Positions 31,961 through 40,572 of a DNA stretch of 64,000 nt are shown here, one piece after another. A program made the translations under genes and the position numbers. The notes under the pieces are model-generated. The model saw only the letters and a list, made by a program, of their open reading frames with translations, ran no database searches and was not told where the DNA came from. The DNA is taken from contig NZ_CP114903.1 of assembly GCF_027497255.1 (NCBI RefSeq), positions 3,968,001-4,032,000 on the forward strand. The letters are read 5' to 3'. This DNA comes from Micromonospora sp. WMMD882. Its GTDB lineage: Bacteria; Actinomycetota; Actinomycetes; Mycobacteriales; Micromonosporaceae. Within the stretch, counting starts at the first letter, position 1; each line of letters starts with the position of its first letter.

Positions 31961-32650
31961 TCAGGTCGGCGGCCACCCGGCGGGCGGGGTCGGCGCGGGG
32001 CGCTCGCCGACCAGCTCGGCGAGGCGGGCGAGTCGCCGCCGGCCGGTGATCCGGTACGCCGGGCCGCCCGCCCCCGCCTCCAGGAACGACGCGGTCAACC
32101 CGATGGCGGCCAGCGCCGCCCGCACCGGCCCGTGCCCCGACGCGACCACCGGTGCACGCCGGTCACCGTCCCCTGCCGACGGGTCGGCGTCGTCGACCTG
32201 CCCGGCGGGTGGGGCGAGGTGGAGCAGGACGCCGGCCGGCTCGACCACGCCCGCCGCGGCGAGCCAGAGCCGCAGCCGGCGGCCGTTGAGATGGAAGTTG
32301 GCCGGCGGGCGCTTCCGGGGGGCCGGGCCGGGTCCGTCGGGCTGGCGGCCCAGCCAGGCCACCGCGAGCGGGGCGAGCAGGCTGGTGTACGAGGTGCGCA
32401 CCAGGTGCCGCCCGTCGGGGGTCGCCTCCCAGGTGGCGGCCAGCCCCCGCGCGGCCAGCTCGGCGACGAGCACGTGCACCCGCCAGGGGGCGTCGACCAC
32501 GATCGAGAGGCGGCCGGTGCCCCCCATCCGGACGATCTCCCCCGGGCCCGCCAGCAACCCGGCCAGGTCGGCCGGGGACGGGTCGGCCGCCTCCGTACCG
32601 AAGAGGGAGAGCTGGCGGACCGGCGGCTCGGGTGGTGGCGTCAGCGACAC
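31961..32650 (-). CDS. Conserved hypothetical protein
   Basis: 229 residues; the GTG at 32650 overlaps the end of the lipoprotein gene by 10 bp. The first half has an alternating pattern (VRQLSLFGTEAADPSPADLA, RMGGTGRLSIVVDAPWRVHV, LVAELAARGLAATWEATPDG, RHLVRTSYTSLLAPLAVAWL) and the second half RPPANFHLNGRRLRLWLAAA and a terminal helix. It appears widely conserved near topA in Micromonospora and Streptomyces relatives, to my recollection, but has no assigned function. Cytoplasmic, no membrane segment. Probably co-translated with the lipoprotein upstream. Confidence 0.65.
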   Translation of the reverse strand: MSLTPPPEPPVRQLSLFGTEAADPSPADLAGLLAGPGEIVRMGGTGRLSIVVDAPWRVHVLVAELAARGLAATWEATPDGRHLVRTSYTSLLAPLAVAWLGRQPDGPGPAPRKRPPANFHLNGRRLRLWLAAAGVVEPAGVLLHLAPPAGQVDDADPSAGDGDRRAPVVASGHGPVRAALAAIGLTASFLEAGAGGPAYRITGRRRLARLAELVGERPAPTPPAGWPPT

Positions 32651-33183
32651 TCCGGGACCTCGTCGAAGGCCTTCTTGAGCTCTTCCGAGTTGAGTTTGCT
32701 GGTGTCCAGCGCGCTCGCGTCGTACTCCTGGTTGAGGGTCTCGACGGCGGCCCGCACCCCGTCGTAGAACTCGGTGGGCGTGCCGGCGCCGAGCCCGGCG
32801 ATGGTGGCGCGGGCCCGGCCGTAGGCGTCCCGGACCTTCTCCAGCGAGCCGAGGAAACCGGCCGAGACCTGGTCGCCGTGCTCGGTCTCCGGCACCCCGG
32901 CCTGCTCGACCCGGAGCCGGGCGGTCTCGCTGGCCCGTTCGGCCCCGGCGAAGAGCCGGACCAGATTCTCCCTGGCCTGGGCGGGGGTGGTCTGCGCCGT
33001 CATCTGCTGCTGGGTGCTGCTGGTCAGCTTGCTGATCTCGGCCCGCCAGGGGGTGAGCGCCTCGCAGACGGCCGCCGCCCAGACCCGGGGGCTGGGCCCG
33101 CCGCCGCACGCGCCGGCCAGCAGGACGATCGTGGCCAGGACCACCGTGAGCTTTCCGGCGGCTGCCGCCCGGCACGTACGCAT
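32641..33183 (-). CDS. Small lipoprotein
   Basis: 180 residues. MRTCRAAAAGKLTVVLATIV and LLAGACGGG give a signal peptide with lipobox LAGAC. The mature protein is helical (VWAAAVCEALTPWRAEISKL, SSTQQQMTAQTTPAQARENL, LEKVRDAYGRARATIAGLGA) and ends KKAFDEVPECR. The two Cys (ca. residue 39 and the penultimate residue) could pair. Such 'helical bundle' lipoproteins are common in actinobacteria and have no known role. Two upstream Met codons are possible starts. Followed by the hypothetical gene with a 10-bp overlap. Confidence 0.7.
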   Translation of the reverse strand: MRTCRAAAAGKLTVVLATIVLLAGACGGGPSPRVWAAAVCEALTPWRAEISKLTSSTQQQMTAQTTPAQARENLVRLFAGAERASETARLRVEQAGVPETEHGDQVSAGFLGSLEKVRDAYGRARATIAGLGAGTPTEFYDGVRAAVETLNQEYDASALDTSKLNSEELKKAFDEVPECR

Positions 33184-33264
33184 GCGTTGCAGCGTACGGC
33201 CTCGGGGGTGACGCGCCACCCCCGTGGACGCCCGGTTTCCCGGCCTCCGGCTCGCCGTTTCCCT

Positions 33265-33302
33265 GATATCGGGGTGACCCTGGGCCGGGTCACCCCGATA
33301 TC
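33265..33302. terminator. Hairpin between hppA and the lipoprotein gene
   Basis: GATATCGGGGTGACCC (33265-33280) pairs perfectly with GGGTCACCCCGATATC (33287-33302), 16 bp, 6-base loop. It is 50 bp beyond the hppA stop on the minus strand, so it should end the hppA transcript. Confidence 0.8.
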
Positions 33303-33352
33303 GGCGATCTGGAGTGGGTGTCGCCGACCTGCTCCGTCGACGGAGGCTCGGC

Positions 33353-35707
33353 TCAGGCGCCGACCCGCTCCGCCCGCTGATCGGCGTCGCCGGCGGCGGA
33401 ACCGCCGTCGGCGTCGGACATCGCGACGCCCTTGCGCTTGCTGAACACCACCGCCGCGACGATGACCAGCGTCGCCACGACCGCGATGGTGATCCGCAGC
33501 CCGGTGTTCCGGTCGTCGCCGATGCTCCAGGCCACCACGGCCGGGGCGATCAGCAGCGAGACCAGGTTCATCACCTTGATCAGCGGGTTGATCGCCGGGC
33601 CGGCGGTGTCCTTGAACGGGTCACCGACGGTGTCGCCGATCACGGTGGCGGCGTGCGCCTCGGAGCCCTTGCCCCCGTGCGCGCCGTCCTCGACGAGCTT
33701 CTTGGCGTTGTCCCAGGCCCCGCCGGAGTTGGCCAGGAAGACCGCCATCAACGTGCCGGCCCCGATCGCCCCGGCCAGGTACGACGCGAGCGCGCCCGGG
33801 CCGAGGCCGAAGCCCACCGCGATCGGGGCGAGGATGGCGAGCAGACCGGGGGTCAGCAGCTCGCGCTGCGCGTCCCGGGTGCAGATGTCGACGACCTTGC
33901 CGTACTCGGGACGCTGGGTGCCGTCCATGATGCCGGGCAGCTCACGGAACTGCCGGCGGACCTCCATCACCACCGCGCCGGCCGAACGGGACACCGCGTT
34001 GATGGCCAGCCCGGAGAAGAGGAAGACCACCGCCGCGCCGATGATCAGGCCGACCAGGTTGCTCGGGTTGGCCACGTTGAGCGCTTCGAGGATCTCGTCG
34101 TCGACGTCGCCGATGCCCGCGTCGAGGTACGCGGTGCGCAGCGTGTCGGTGTACGAGCCGAACAGCGCGGTGGCCGCGAGCACCGCCGTGGCGATCGCGA
34201 TGCCCTTGGTGATCGCCTTGGTGGTGTTGCCCACCGCGTCCAGCTCGGTGAGGGTACGCGCGCCGTGCTCGTCGATGTCGCCGGACATCTCGGCCACGCC
34301 CTGGGCGTTGTCGGAGATCGGGCCGAAGGTGTCCATCGCCACGATCACGCCGACCGTGGTGAGCAGGCCGGTGCCGGCCAGCGCCACGGCGAACAGGGAG
34401 AGCGTGATCGAGCTGCCGCCGAGCAGGAACGCCCCGAACACGCCGGCCCCGATGAGCAGCGCCGAGTAGACGGCCGACTCCAGGCCGACGCTGATGCCGG
34501 CGAGGATGACGGTGGCCGGGCCGGTCTGTGAGCTCTTGCCGATGTCCTGCACCGGGCGCTTATCGGTCTCGGTGAAGTAGCCGGTCAGCGCCTGGATGGC
34601 GGCGGCCAGCACGATGCCGATGACCACCGCGCCGATGGCGACCAGACGCGGGTTGCGGTCCACGTCGGCGAGGCCGCCGTCGAGGTCGGCGAAGCTCGCC
34701 GGCAGGTACGCGAACGCGGCGACCGCCACCAGCACAGCGGAGATCACGGCGGAGAGGTAGAACGCCCGGTTGATCGCGGTCAGGCCGTTGCGGTCCGAGG
34801 CGCGCAGCCGGGTGATGAACACGCCGATGATCGCGACGAGCACGCCGATCGTGGAGATGATCAGCGGGAAGACCAGCCCCTCCTCGCCGAACGCGGCCCG
34901 GCCGAGGATCAGGGCGGCGACCAGCGTCACCGCGTACGACTCGAAGAGGTCGGCGGCCATGCCGGCACAGTCGCCGACGTTGTCGCCCACGTTGTCGGCG
35001 ATGGTCGCCGCGTTACGCGGGTCGTCCTCGGGGATGCCCTGCTCGACCTTGCCGACCAGGTCCGCGCCGACGTCGGCGGCCTTGGTGAAGATGCCGCCGC
35101 CGACCCGCATGAACATGGCCAGCAGCGCGGCGCCGAAACCGAAGCCCTCCAGCACGGTCGGCGCGTCGCCCCGGTAGAGCAGGACGACCAGCGCGGCCCC
35201 GAAGAGGCCCAGGCCGACGGTGAGGAAGCCGACCACGCCACCGGTGCGGAAGGCGATCCGCATGGCCGCCTCCCGGCCGCCCTCACGTTCCCGGGCCGCC
35301 GCCGCGACCCGCAGGTTGGCCCGGGTGGCGAGCCACATCCCGGCCCCCCCGATGAACGCGCTGAACACCGCGCCCACCACGAAGAACGCCGACCGACCCA
35401 GCTTGACCAGCGTCTCGCTGCCGTCGGTGTCGTGCACCGGCAGCAGGTAGAGCAGGACGACGGCGACGACCACGAACACCGCGAGTGTTCTGAACTGCCG
35501 GAGCAGATAGGCCGAGGCGCCCTCCTGGACGGCCCCGGAGATCTCCTGCATGTTGGTGGTGCCCTTACCGGCTGCCAGTACCGCCTTGGTCAAGGCGGCG
35601 GCGAAGACGAGCGCCACCAACGCGATGACCGCGGCGATGACGACGTACGACACGTTGGCGCCGGTAAGGGAGAGCTCGCCGCCTTCGGCGGCCAAGATCC
35701 CGGACAT
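33353..35707 (-). CDS. hppA: Membrane-bound proton-pumping pyrophosphatase, K+-independent type
   Basis: 784 residues, about 16 membrane helices. PPi hydrolysis motifs: DVGADLVGKVEQGIPEDDPR and NAATIADNVGDNVGDCAGMA, plus TIGDTVGDPFKDTAGPAINP with the terminal acidic cluster. The enzyme couples PPi breakdown to H+ transport out of the cytoplasm. The subclass-defining segment reads GNTTKAITKG: Lys at the position that is Ala in K+-dependent enzymes, so K+-independent. The start MSGILAAEGG was chosen as the first hydrophobic helix follows directly and TGTCCTCC-type (GGAGGACA) sequence precedes it. The C-terminus ends in a short acidic tail. Neighbour of bldG, as recalled in Streptomyces coelicolor. 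Confidence 0.97.
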   Translation of the reverse strand: MSGILAAEGGELSLTGANVSYVVIAAVIALVALVFAAALTKAVLAAGKGTTNMQEISGAVQEGASAYLLRQFRTLAVFVVVAVVLLYLLPVHDTDGSETLVKLGRSAFFVVGAVFSAFIGGAGMWLATRANLRVAAAAREREGGREAAMRIAFRTGGVVGFLTVGLGLFGAALVVLLYRGDAPTVLEGFGFGAALLAMFMRVGGGIFTKAADVGADLVGKVEQGIPEDDPRNAATIADNVGDNVGDCAGMAADLFESYAVTLVAALILGRAAFGEEGLVFPLIISTIGVLVAIIGVFITRLRASDRNGLTAINRAFYLSAVISAVLVAVAAFAYLPASFADLDGGLADVDRNPRLVAIGAVVIGIVLAAAIQALTGYFTETDKRPVQDIGKSSQTGPATVILAGISVGLESAVYSALLIGAGVFGAFLLGGSSITLSLFAVALAGTGLLTTVGVIVAMDTFGPISDNAQGVAEMSGDIDEHGARTLTELDAVGNTTKAITKGIAIATAVLAATALFGSYTDTLRTAYLDAGIGDVDDEILEALNVANPSNLVGLIIGAAVVFLFSGLAINAVSRSAGAVVMEVRRQFRELPGIMDGTQRPEYGKVVDICTRDAQRELLTPGLLAILAPIAVGFGLGPGALASYLAGAIGAGTLMAVFLANSGGAWDNAKKLVEDGAHGGKGSEAHAATVIGDTVGDPFKDTAGPAINPLIKVMNLVSLLIAPAVVAWSIGDDRNTGLRITIAVVATLVIVAAVVFSKRKGVAMSDADGGSAAGDADQRAERVGA

Positions 35708-36140
35708 CTGTGTCCTCCTGTACCGAACACTCGCGCGCCGGTCGGTGGGACGTACCGACCGGACGCCTGGATGCGGACTCGCAAGCGGAACCGGCCCCCG
35801 CCGAGAAGCGAAGATCACCTATAGTCGCTGGTGACAGGCCGGACACTTGCTGACAACTCGCGTACTGTAGCCCTAGCCCGTGTCGGAGGTCACACCGAGG
35901 GTACGTCACGTGTGGATGATCTTCGTCGCTGTGATATACGAGAAAATCTGATATAGGAGCGGGCGCACGGGAAAAAGCCGCGCCTCCGGGCGGAGACACG
36001 GCATCTTTTCCGGTCGATGTGTTCCGGGGTGGGTCGACGGCCCCGCCGCCGCACCGGGCGGATCACCGCCGCCGGCAGGTCGGCGGGCCGGCGCCCGCGG
36101 CAGGTCGGCGGGCCGGCGCCCGCGGGCCACCCGGCCCGGG
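35708..36140. other. Gene-free region between hppA and the anti-sigma gene, with a 25-bp tandem duplication
   Basis: 433 bp. It must contain the hppA promoter and the 3' end of the bldG transcript. A perfect 25-bp unit starting CAGGTCGGCGGGCCGG is repeated head to tail at 36076-36100 and 36101-36125, just after the anti-sigma stop. A patch around 35925-35960 (GATATACGAGAAAATCTGAT) is unusually AT-rich. No gene seen. Confidence 0.5.
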
Positions 36141-36575
36141 TCAGCGACGGACGGGCCAGACCATCCGCACCTCGGTGCCGACCCCCTCGTCGACCGGGCG
36201 CACCTGAAGATCCTCGACGAACCCGGCGAGCAGGGCGAACCCGACACCCGTGGTCAGCGCCTCGTCGGTGAGCGACTCGTTGTTCAACTGGTCGGCGTCC
36301 AACGCGGTCAGGCCCAGCCCGGCCTCGATCGGCGCCCGGTCCACCACCCGCACCGCGTACGACCCGCTGTCGGACATCTCCACCAGCACCGGGTCGGGCA
36401 GCCCGTACTGGCGGTGCAGGGCGACCGCCCGGGTGCACGCCTCACCTATCGCGAGGCGCACCTCGTCCAGCAGGTCCTCGCGGACGCCGGCCCGCCGGGC
36501 CACCGCCACCCCGACCAGACGGGCGGTACGGACGTGCACCGGCGCGGGCGAGAAGGAGAGCCGGACCGTCGCCAT
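36141..36575 (-). CDS. Anti-sigma-like GHKL ATPase-fold partner of BldG
   Basis: 144 residues; ATG at 36575 overlaps the bldG stop (ATGA). The fold is that of RsbW/SpoIIAB-type anti-sigma kinases (VREDLLDEVRLAIGEACTRA, VRVVDRAP, LTTGVGFALLAGFVEDLQVR). However the N-box Asn is replaced: EACTRAV in place of the usual EACTNA(V/I). The G1 box is also weak (VVDRAPIEAG instead of D-x-G-x-G). ATP binding and kinase activity are therefore doubtful; it may act by binding only. In Streptomyces the gene after bldG encodes an anti-sigma factor bound by BldG. The same pair is conserved here. Confidence 0.8.
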   Translation of the reverse strand: MATVRLSFSPAPVHVRTARLVGVAVARRAGVREDLLDEVRLAIGEACTRAVALHRQYGLPDPVLVEMSDSGSYAVRVVDRAPIEAGLGLTALDADQLNNESLTDEALTTGVGFALLAGFVEDLQVRPVDEGVGTEVRMVWPVRR

Positions 36576-36928
36576 CACGCGCCCGGGGCGGACGTGTCGG
36601 CGACCGCCGCGTCGACCGTCGGATGCAACGGGAAGACCTGGTCCAGGGCGGTGATCCGGAAGATCTTGAGCAACGGCTCCTTGTCGCAGACCAGGGCGAA
36701 CGTGCCCCCCACGGAACGCAGCCGCTTCAACGCGCCGACCAGCACGCCCAGGCCCGTCGAGTCGAGGAAGTCCACCCGACCCAGGTCGACCACGACCCGG
36801 CGGGCCCCACCGTCGATCAGCTCGATGAGCCGCTCACGCAGCCGCGGGGCGGTGTAGACGTCCACCTCACCGCCGACCTCGAGCACCGTGTGGTCCCCCT
36901 CGGCACGGGTCGCCAACGACAGCTCCAT
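36575..36928 (-). CDS. bldG: Anti-anti-sigma factor BldG (STAS domain)
   Basis: 117 residues from the ATG at 36928, preceded by GAGGAGGG. A single STAS domain: [40 protein letters not shown] and the phosphorylation loop [20 protein letters not shown] with Ser57, the same residue number as the phosphorylated serine I recall in S. coelicolor BldG. The wording is close to BldG along the full length, including [14 protein letters not shown] [20 protein letters not shown]. In Streptomyces it controls aerial growth and antibiotic production by sequestering anti-sigma factors when unphosphorylated. Co-transcribed with its anti-sigma-like partner. Confidence 0.92.
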   Translation of the reverse strand: MELSLATRAEGDHTVLEVGGEVDVYTAPRLRERLIELIDGGARRVVVDLGRVDFLDSTGLGVLVGALKRLRSVGGTFALVCDKEPLLKIFRITALDQVFPLHPTVDAAVADTSAPGA

Positions 36929-37082
36929 CGGTCCCTCCTCGCAAGAGCCGTAAACTCTCCTGGGCATCTAACCATCCCCGCCACCGGGCCGGGCAGGTCA
37001 CCGGCGCGGGCCGTGCCACGCCGGTCACTCCTTACCCCGTCCCGGGCGCGCGGACTCCGTACCCCAGTGCGAAAGTGCAGGC

Positions 37083-39446
37083 GTGACCTCCGCAGCCACC
37101 GTGTCGACCGGCTCCGGCCCGGGCCGTACCCCGGCGGAGCTGCTGCGCCGGCTACGCGCCCGGACCGCCGCCGACCCGGTCACCCACGTGGAACGGGTGC
37201 CGGCCCGGCCCGGCCTGCCCGTGCCGTGGCCGGCGTGGACCCCCGACGAGCTGCGCGCGGCGTTCGCGCGACGCGGCGTGGACGCGCCGTGGCGGCACCA
37301 GGCCGAAGCGGCCAGCCTCGCGTACGACGGGCAGCACGTGGTGGTCGCCACCGGCACCGCCTCCGGCAAGTCCCTGGCCTACCAGCTTCCCGCGCTGGCC
37401 ACGCTGCTCGCCGACCCCCGGGCCACCGTGCTGTACCTCGCGCCCACCAAGGCCCTCGCCGCCGACCAGTTCCGCGCCGTCGCCGGGCTGGAGCTGGACG
37501 GGGTACGCCCGGCCTGCTACGACGGGGACACCCCGCGCGCCGAACGGGAGTGGATCCGGCGACACTCGCGGTTCATGCTGACCAACCCGGACATGCTGCA
37601 CCACGGCATCCTGCCCGGGCACACGCACTGGTCCGGCTTCCTGCGCCGACTGACGTACGTGATCGTCGACGAGTGCCACACCTACCGGGGCGTCTTCGGC
37701 TCGCACGTCGCCCACGTGCTGCGCCGCCTGCGCCGACGGTGCGCGACGTTCCGGCGTACCCCCGGGTCCGGGAGCGCCCCGGTGTTCGTGCTGGCCTCGG
37801 CCACGTCGGGTGACCCGGCGACGGCGGCCGGGCGGCTCACCGGCCTACCGGTCGCCGCGGTCACCGAGGACACCTCGCCGCGCGGCGGGGTGACCTTCGC
37901 GCTCTGGGAGCCGCCGACGCAGCCCGCCGCCGCCGACGGGCCGCAGGATCTCACCCCGGTCCGCCGGTCCGCGCTGCGCGAGACGGCGGACCTGCTCGCC
38001 GACACGGTCGTCGAGGGGGTACGCACGCTCGCGTTCGTCAGGTCCCGGCGGGGCGCCGAGGTGGTGGCGGCGAACGCACGGCGCGCGCTGGACGAGGCGG
38101 TGCCCGGGCTCGGCGCGCGGGTGGCCGCCTACCGGGCCGGCTACCTGCGGGAGGAGCGGCGGGAGCTGGAACGGGCGCTGCTCGACGGCGAGTTGCTCGG
38201 GCTGGCCTCGACGAACGCGTTGGAGCTGGGCGTCGACCTGGTCGGGCTGGACGCGGTGCTGATCTGCGGGTACCCGGGCACCCGGGCGTCACTGTGGCAG
38301 CAGGCCGGGCGGGCCGGACGCTCCGGCGGGGAGGCCCTGGCCGTGCTGGTGGCCCGGGACGACCCGCTCGACACCTACCTGGTACACCATCCGGAGGCGC
38401 TGTTCGGCGCGCCGGTGGAGGCCACCGTGCTCGACCCGGCCAACCCGTACGTGCTGGCCCCGCAGTTGGCCTGCGCGGCGGCCGAGTCCCCGCTGACCCC
38501 CGCCGACCTGGAGCTCTTCGGCGACGGCGCGAAGGAGGCGGTGGACGCGCTGGTCGCCGCGCAGGCGCTGCGGGAACGGCCGACCGGCTGGTACTGGCGG
38601 CACCGGGACCGGCCGGAGGTGGACCTGCGCGGTGCGGGCGGCGCGCCGGTCTGCGTGGTCGAGTCGGCCACCGGGCGGCTGCTCGGCACCGTCGACGGCG
38701 GCTCGTCGCACGTGCTGGTCCACCCCGGCGCGGTCTACCTGCACCAGGGCGTCTCGTACGTGGTGGACGAGCTGGACCTGGCCGACGGGTGCGCGCTGGT
38801 GCACGCCGAGGAGCCGGACTGGTCCACCCACGCCCGGGACGTCACGGCGCTGTCGGTGGTGTCGGTGCGGTCCCGGGTCGACGCCGGGCCGGTCGCGTTG
38901 TTCCTCGGCGAGGTGGACGTGACCAACCAGGTGGTCTCGTACCAGCGGCGACGGCTCTCCTCCGGTGAGGTCGTCGACACCCGGCCACTGGACCTGCCGG
39001 CCCGGGAGCTGCGCACCGTCGCGGTGTGGTTCACCGTCACGCCGGACGCCCTCGCGGCGGCCGGGATCGAGCCGGCCGACGTGCCGGGCGCGCTGCACGC
39101 CGCCGAGCACGCCGCGATCGGGCTGCTGCCGCTGGTCGCCACCTGTGACCGGTGGGACATCGGCGGGCTGTCCACCGCGCTGCACCCGGACACCGGGGCC
39201 CCGACGGTCTTCGTCTACGACGGGCACCCGGGCGGGGCCGGTTTCGCCGAGCGGGCGCACGGCACGGCCGCCGCCTGGCTGCGGGCCACCCGGGACGCGA
39301 TCGTCGAGTGCGGCTGCGAAACCGGCTGCCCGTCCTGCGTCCAGTCCCCGAAGTGCGGAAACGGCAACAACCCGCTGGACAAGTCAGCCGCCGTGCAGAC
39401 CCTCGACGTGGTCCTGGCGAGTTTGCCAGACGGGACGCACGCATAG
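37083..39446 (+). CDS. DEAD/DEAH-box helicase with DUF1998 C-terminus (MrfA-like)
   Basis: 787 residues, GTG start. SF2 motifs: Walker A VVATGTASGKSLAYQLP (about 90-106), YLAPTKALAADQ, LTNPDMLH, Walker B VIVDECHTYRGVFGSH (DECH), ASATSGDP, and helicase_C with QQAGRAGRSGG. The C-terminal DUF1998 region holds four cysteines, ECGCETGCPSCVQSPKCG, a zinc site also found in MrfA of Bacillus, a 3'-5' DNA helicase for mitomycin repair. DNA repair or processing is the likely role. It is divergent from bldG (155-bp gap), an order recalled from S. coelicolor. Confidence 0.9.
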   Translation: MTSAATVSTGSGPGRTPAELLRRLRARTAADPVTHVERVPARPGLPVPWPAWTPDELRAAFARRGVDAPWRHQAEAASLAYDGQHVVVATGTASGKSLAYQLPALATLLADPRATVLYLAPTKALAADQFRAVAGLELDGVRPACYDGDTPRAEREWIRRHSRFMLTNPDMLHHGILPGHTHWSGFLRRLTYVIVDECHTYRGVFGSHVAHVLRRLRRRCATFRRTPGSGSAPVFVLASATSGDPATAAGRLTGLPVAAVTEDTSPRGGVTFALWEPPTQPAAADGPQDLTPVRRSALRETADLLADTVVEGVRTLAFVRSRRGAEVVAANARRALDEAVPGLGARVAAYRAGYLREERRELERALLDGELLGLASTNALELGVDLVGLDAVLICGYPGTRASLWQQAGRAGRSGGEALAVLVARDDPLDTYLVHHPEALFGAPVEATVLDPANPYVLAPQLACAAAESPLTPADLELFGDGAKEAVDALVAAQALRERPTGWYWRHRDRPEVDLRGAGGAPVCVVESATGRLLGTVDGGSSHVLVHPGAVYLHQGVSYVVDELDLADGCALVHAEEPDWSTHARDVTALSVVSVRSRVDAGPVALFLGEVDVTNQVVSYQRRRLSSGEVVDTRPLDLPARELRTVAVWFTVTPDALAAAGIEPADVPGALHAAEHAAIGLLPLVATCDRWDIGGLSTALHPDTGAPTVFVYDGHPGGAGFAERAHGTAAAWLRATRDAIVECGCETGCPSCVQSPKCGNGNNPLDKSAAVQTLDVVLASLPDGTHA

Positions 39447-39512
39447 ATCAGGTCCATTCTGGGCATGCTGCCATGGGAGCGCTTCCATGCACACCTGTCC
39501 CGAGGAGGAGTC

Positions 39513-39716
39513 GTGGCCGACACCATCGCCGAGACCGTCGACCTGCTCTATACGATCGACCAGGAGAACCTCACCCGCGACCAGCAGATCGCTCTCGGCG
39601 CGGCGCTGGCCCAACTGGCCCAGGCCGAGCGGTTGGAGCAGATCAACGAACGCCTGCGCGGCATCCACCAGATCCTCAACACCTGGCTGCTCCGGCAGAA
39701 CGTCGACGGCCGCTGA
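39513..39716 (+). CDS. Small helical hypothetical protein
   Basis: 67 residues. The GTG at 39513 has GAGGAGGAG directly upstream, so I prefer it to the ATG at 39465. It is nearly all helix (VDLLYTIDQENLTRDQQIAL, AQLAQAERLEQINERLRGIH, QILNTWLLRQNVDGR) and may form a coiled-coil hairpin. No membrane segment. I do not recognise the family. Located between the helicase and a LURP-one-related gene on the same strand. Confidence 0.6.
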   Translation: MADTIAETVDLLYTIDQENLTRDQQIALGAALAQLAQAERLEQINERLRGIHQILNTWLLRQNVDGR

Positions 39717-39880
39717 GTCGCCCCCGTGCCGCGACCGGCCCTGGTGACGGCGGCCCCCCGACGCACGCTGCCACCAGGCGCCCAGGCCGCAGCCCCCGCC
39801 CCGCCCTGCCCGACCCGGCCCGACGGGCGACGCCGGCGGACCTGTGCGAGAGTCGGGCACACCGAAGGGGAGGATGTCTC

Positions 39881-40459
39881 ATGCAGCTCGACCAGCTCCA
39901 GGCCCAGCGACGGTTCCACGTCCGGCAGCGGATCAGGTTGATGGTGAACCAGTACGAGGTGCTCGCCGTCGCGCCGGACGGCTCCGAGGGGGAGCTGCTC
40001 GCCTTCGCCCAGCAGAAGCGGCTCGCCTTCAAGGAGCAGGTGACCATCTACACCGACGACAGCAAGCAGTACCCGCTGCTCGGCTTCAAGGCCCGCCAGC
40101 GCCTCGACATCGGCGCCACGTACGACGTGACGGACCAGGCCGGGAACCCGGTCGGGCTGTTCCGCAAGGACTTCGCCCAGTCGCTGCTGCGCTCGACCTG
40201 GCACGTCGAGCAGCCCGGCCTGCCGCCGGTGACCGGCCAGGAGCGCAGCATGCCGGTGGCGGTGCTCCGCCGGTTCGTCGACTCGCTGTCCTGGCTGCCG
40301 TACCACTTCGACTTCGTCGCCGGCGGACAGCCGGTCTTCTCGGTGGTCAAGCAGTGGGGCCTGCGGGACCGCTACACCGTCGACGTGACCCACCCACAGA
40401 TCGACCGCCGCCTGGTGATCGCGATGGCGATCGGACTGGACGCGCTCCAGGGCCGCTGA
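39881..40459 (+). CDS. LURP-one-related (tubby C-like) protein
   Basis: 192 residues; GAAGGGGAGGATG region supplies the ribosome-binding site before the ATG at 39881. The pattern (RIRLMVNQYEVLAVAPDGSE, GELLAFAQQKRLAFKEQVTI, YDVTDQAGNPVGLFRKDFAQ, LRSTWHVEQPG, DFVAGGQPVFSVVKQWGLRD, YTVDV) fits the LURP-one/DUF567 branch of the tubby-C superfamily: a twelve-stranded barrel related to scramblases. In bacteria the function is unknown; a membrane-lipid association is possible but not shown. A terminator hairpin follows at 40468. Confidence 0.8.
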   Translation: MQLDQLQAQRRFHVRQRIRLMVNQYEVLAVAPDGSEGELLAFAQQKRLAFKEQVTIYTDDSKQYPLLGFKARQRLDIGATYDVTDQAGNPVGLFRKDFAQSLLRSTWHVEQPGLPPVTGQERSMPVAVLRRFVDSLSWLPYHFDFVAGGQPVFSVVKQWGLRDRYTVDVTHPQIDRRLVIAMAIGLDALQGR

Positions 40460-40467
40460 GCCGCTTG

Positions 40468-40501
40468 ACCCGCGTGGGTCCGGTCACCGGGCCACGCGGG
40501 T
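40468..40501 (+). terminator. Hairpin after the LURP-one-related gene
   Basis: ACCCGCGTGG (40468-40477) pairs with CCACGCGGGT (40492-40501), with a further CCGG/CCGG pairing in the loop. It starts 9 bp after the stop at 40459 and has no U-run. Confidence 0.75.
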
Positions 40502-40572
40502 TCGGTGACGGCTGAGGGGGTACGGCACCAGGGGTGAGCCGGCAGGACACCGACCGACCCCCTGGAGGAGTC

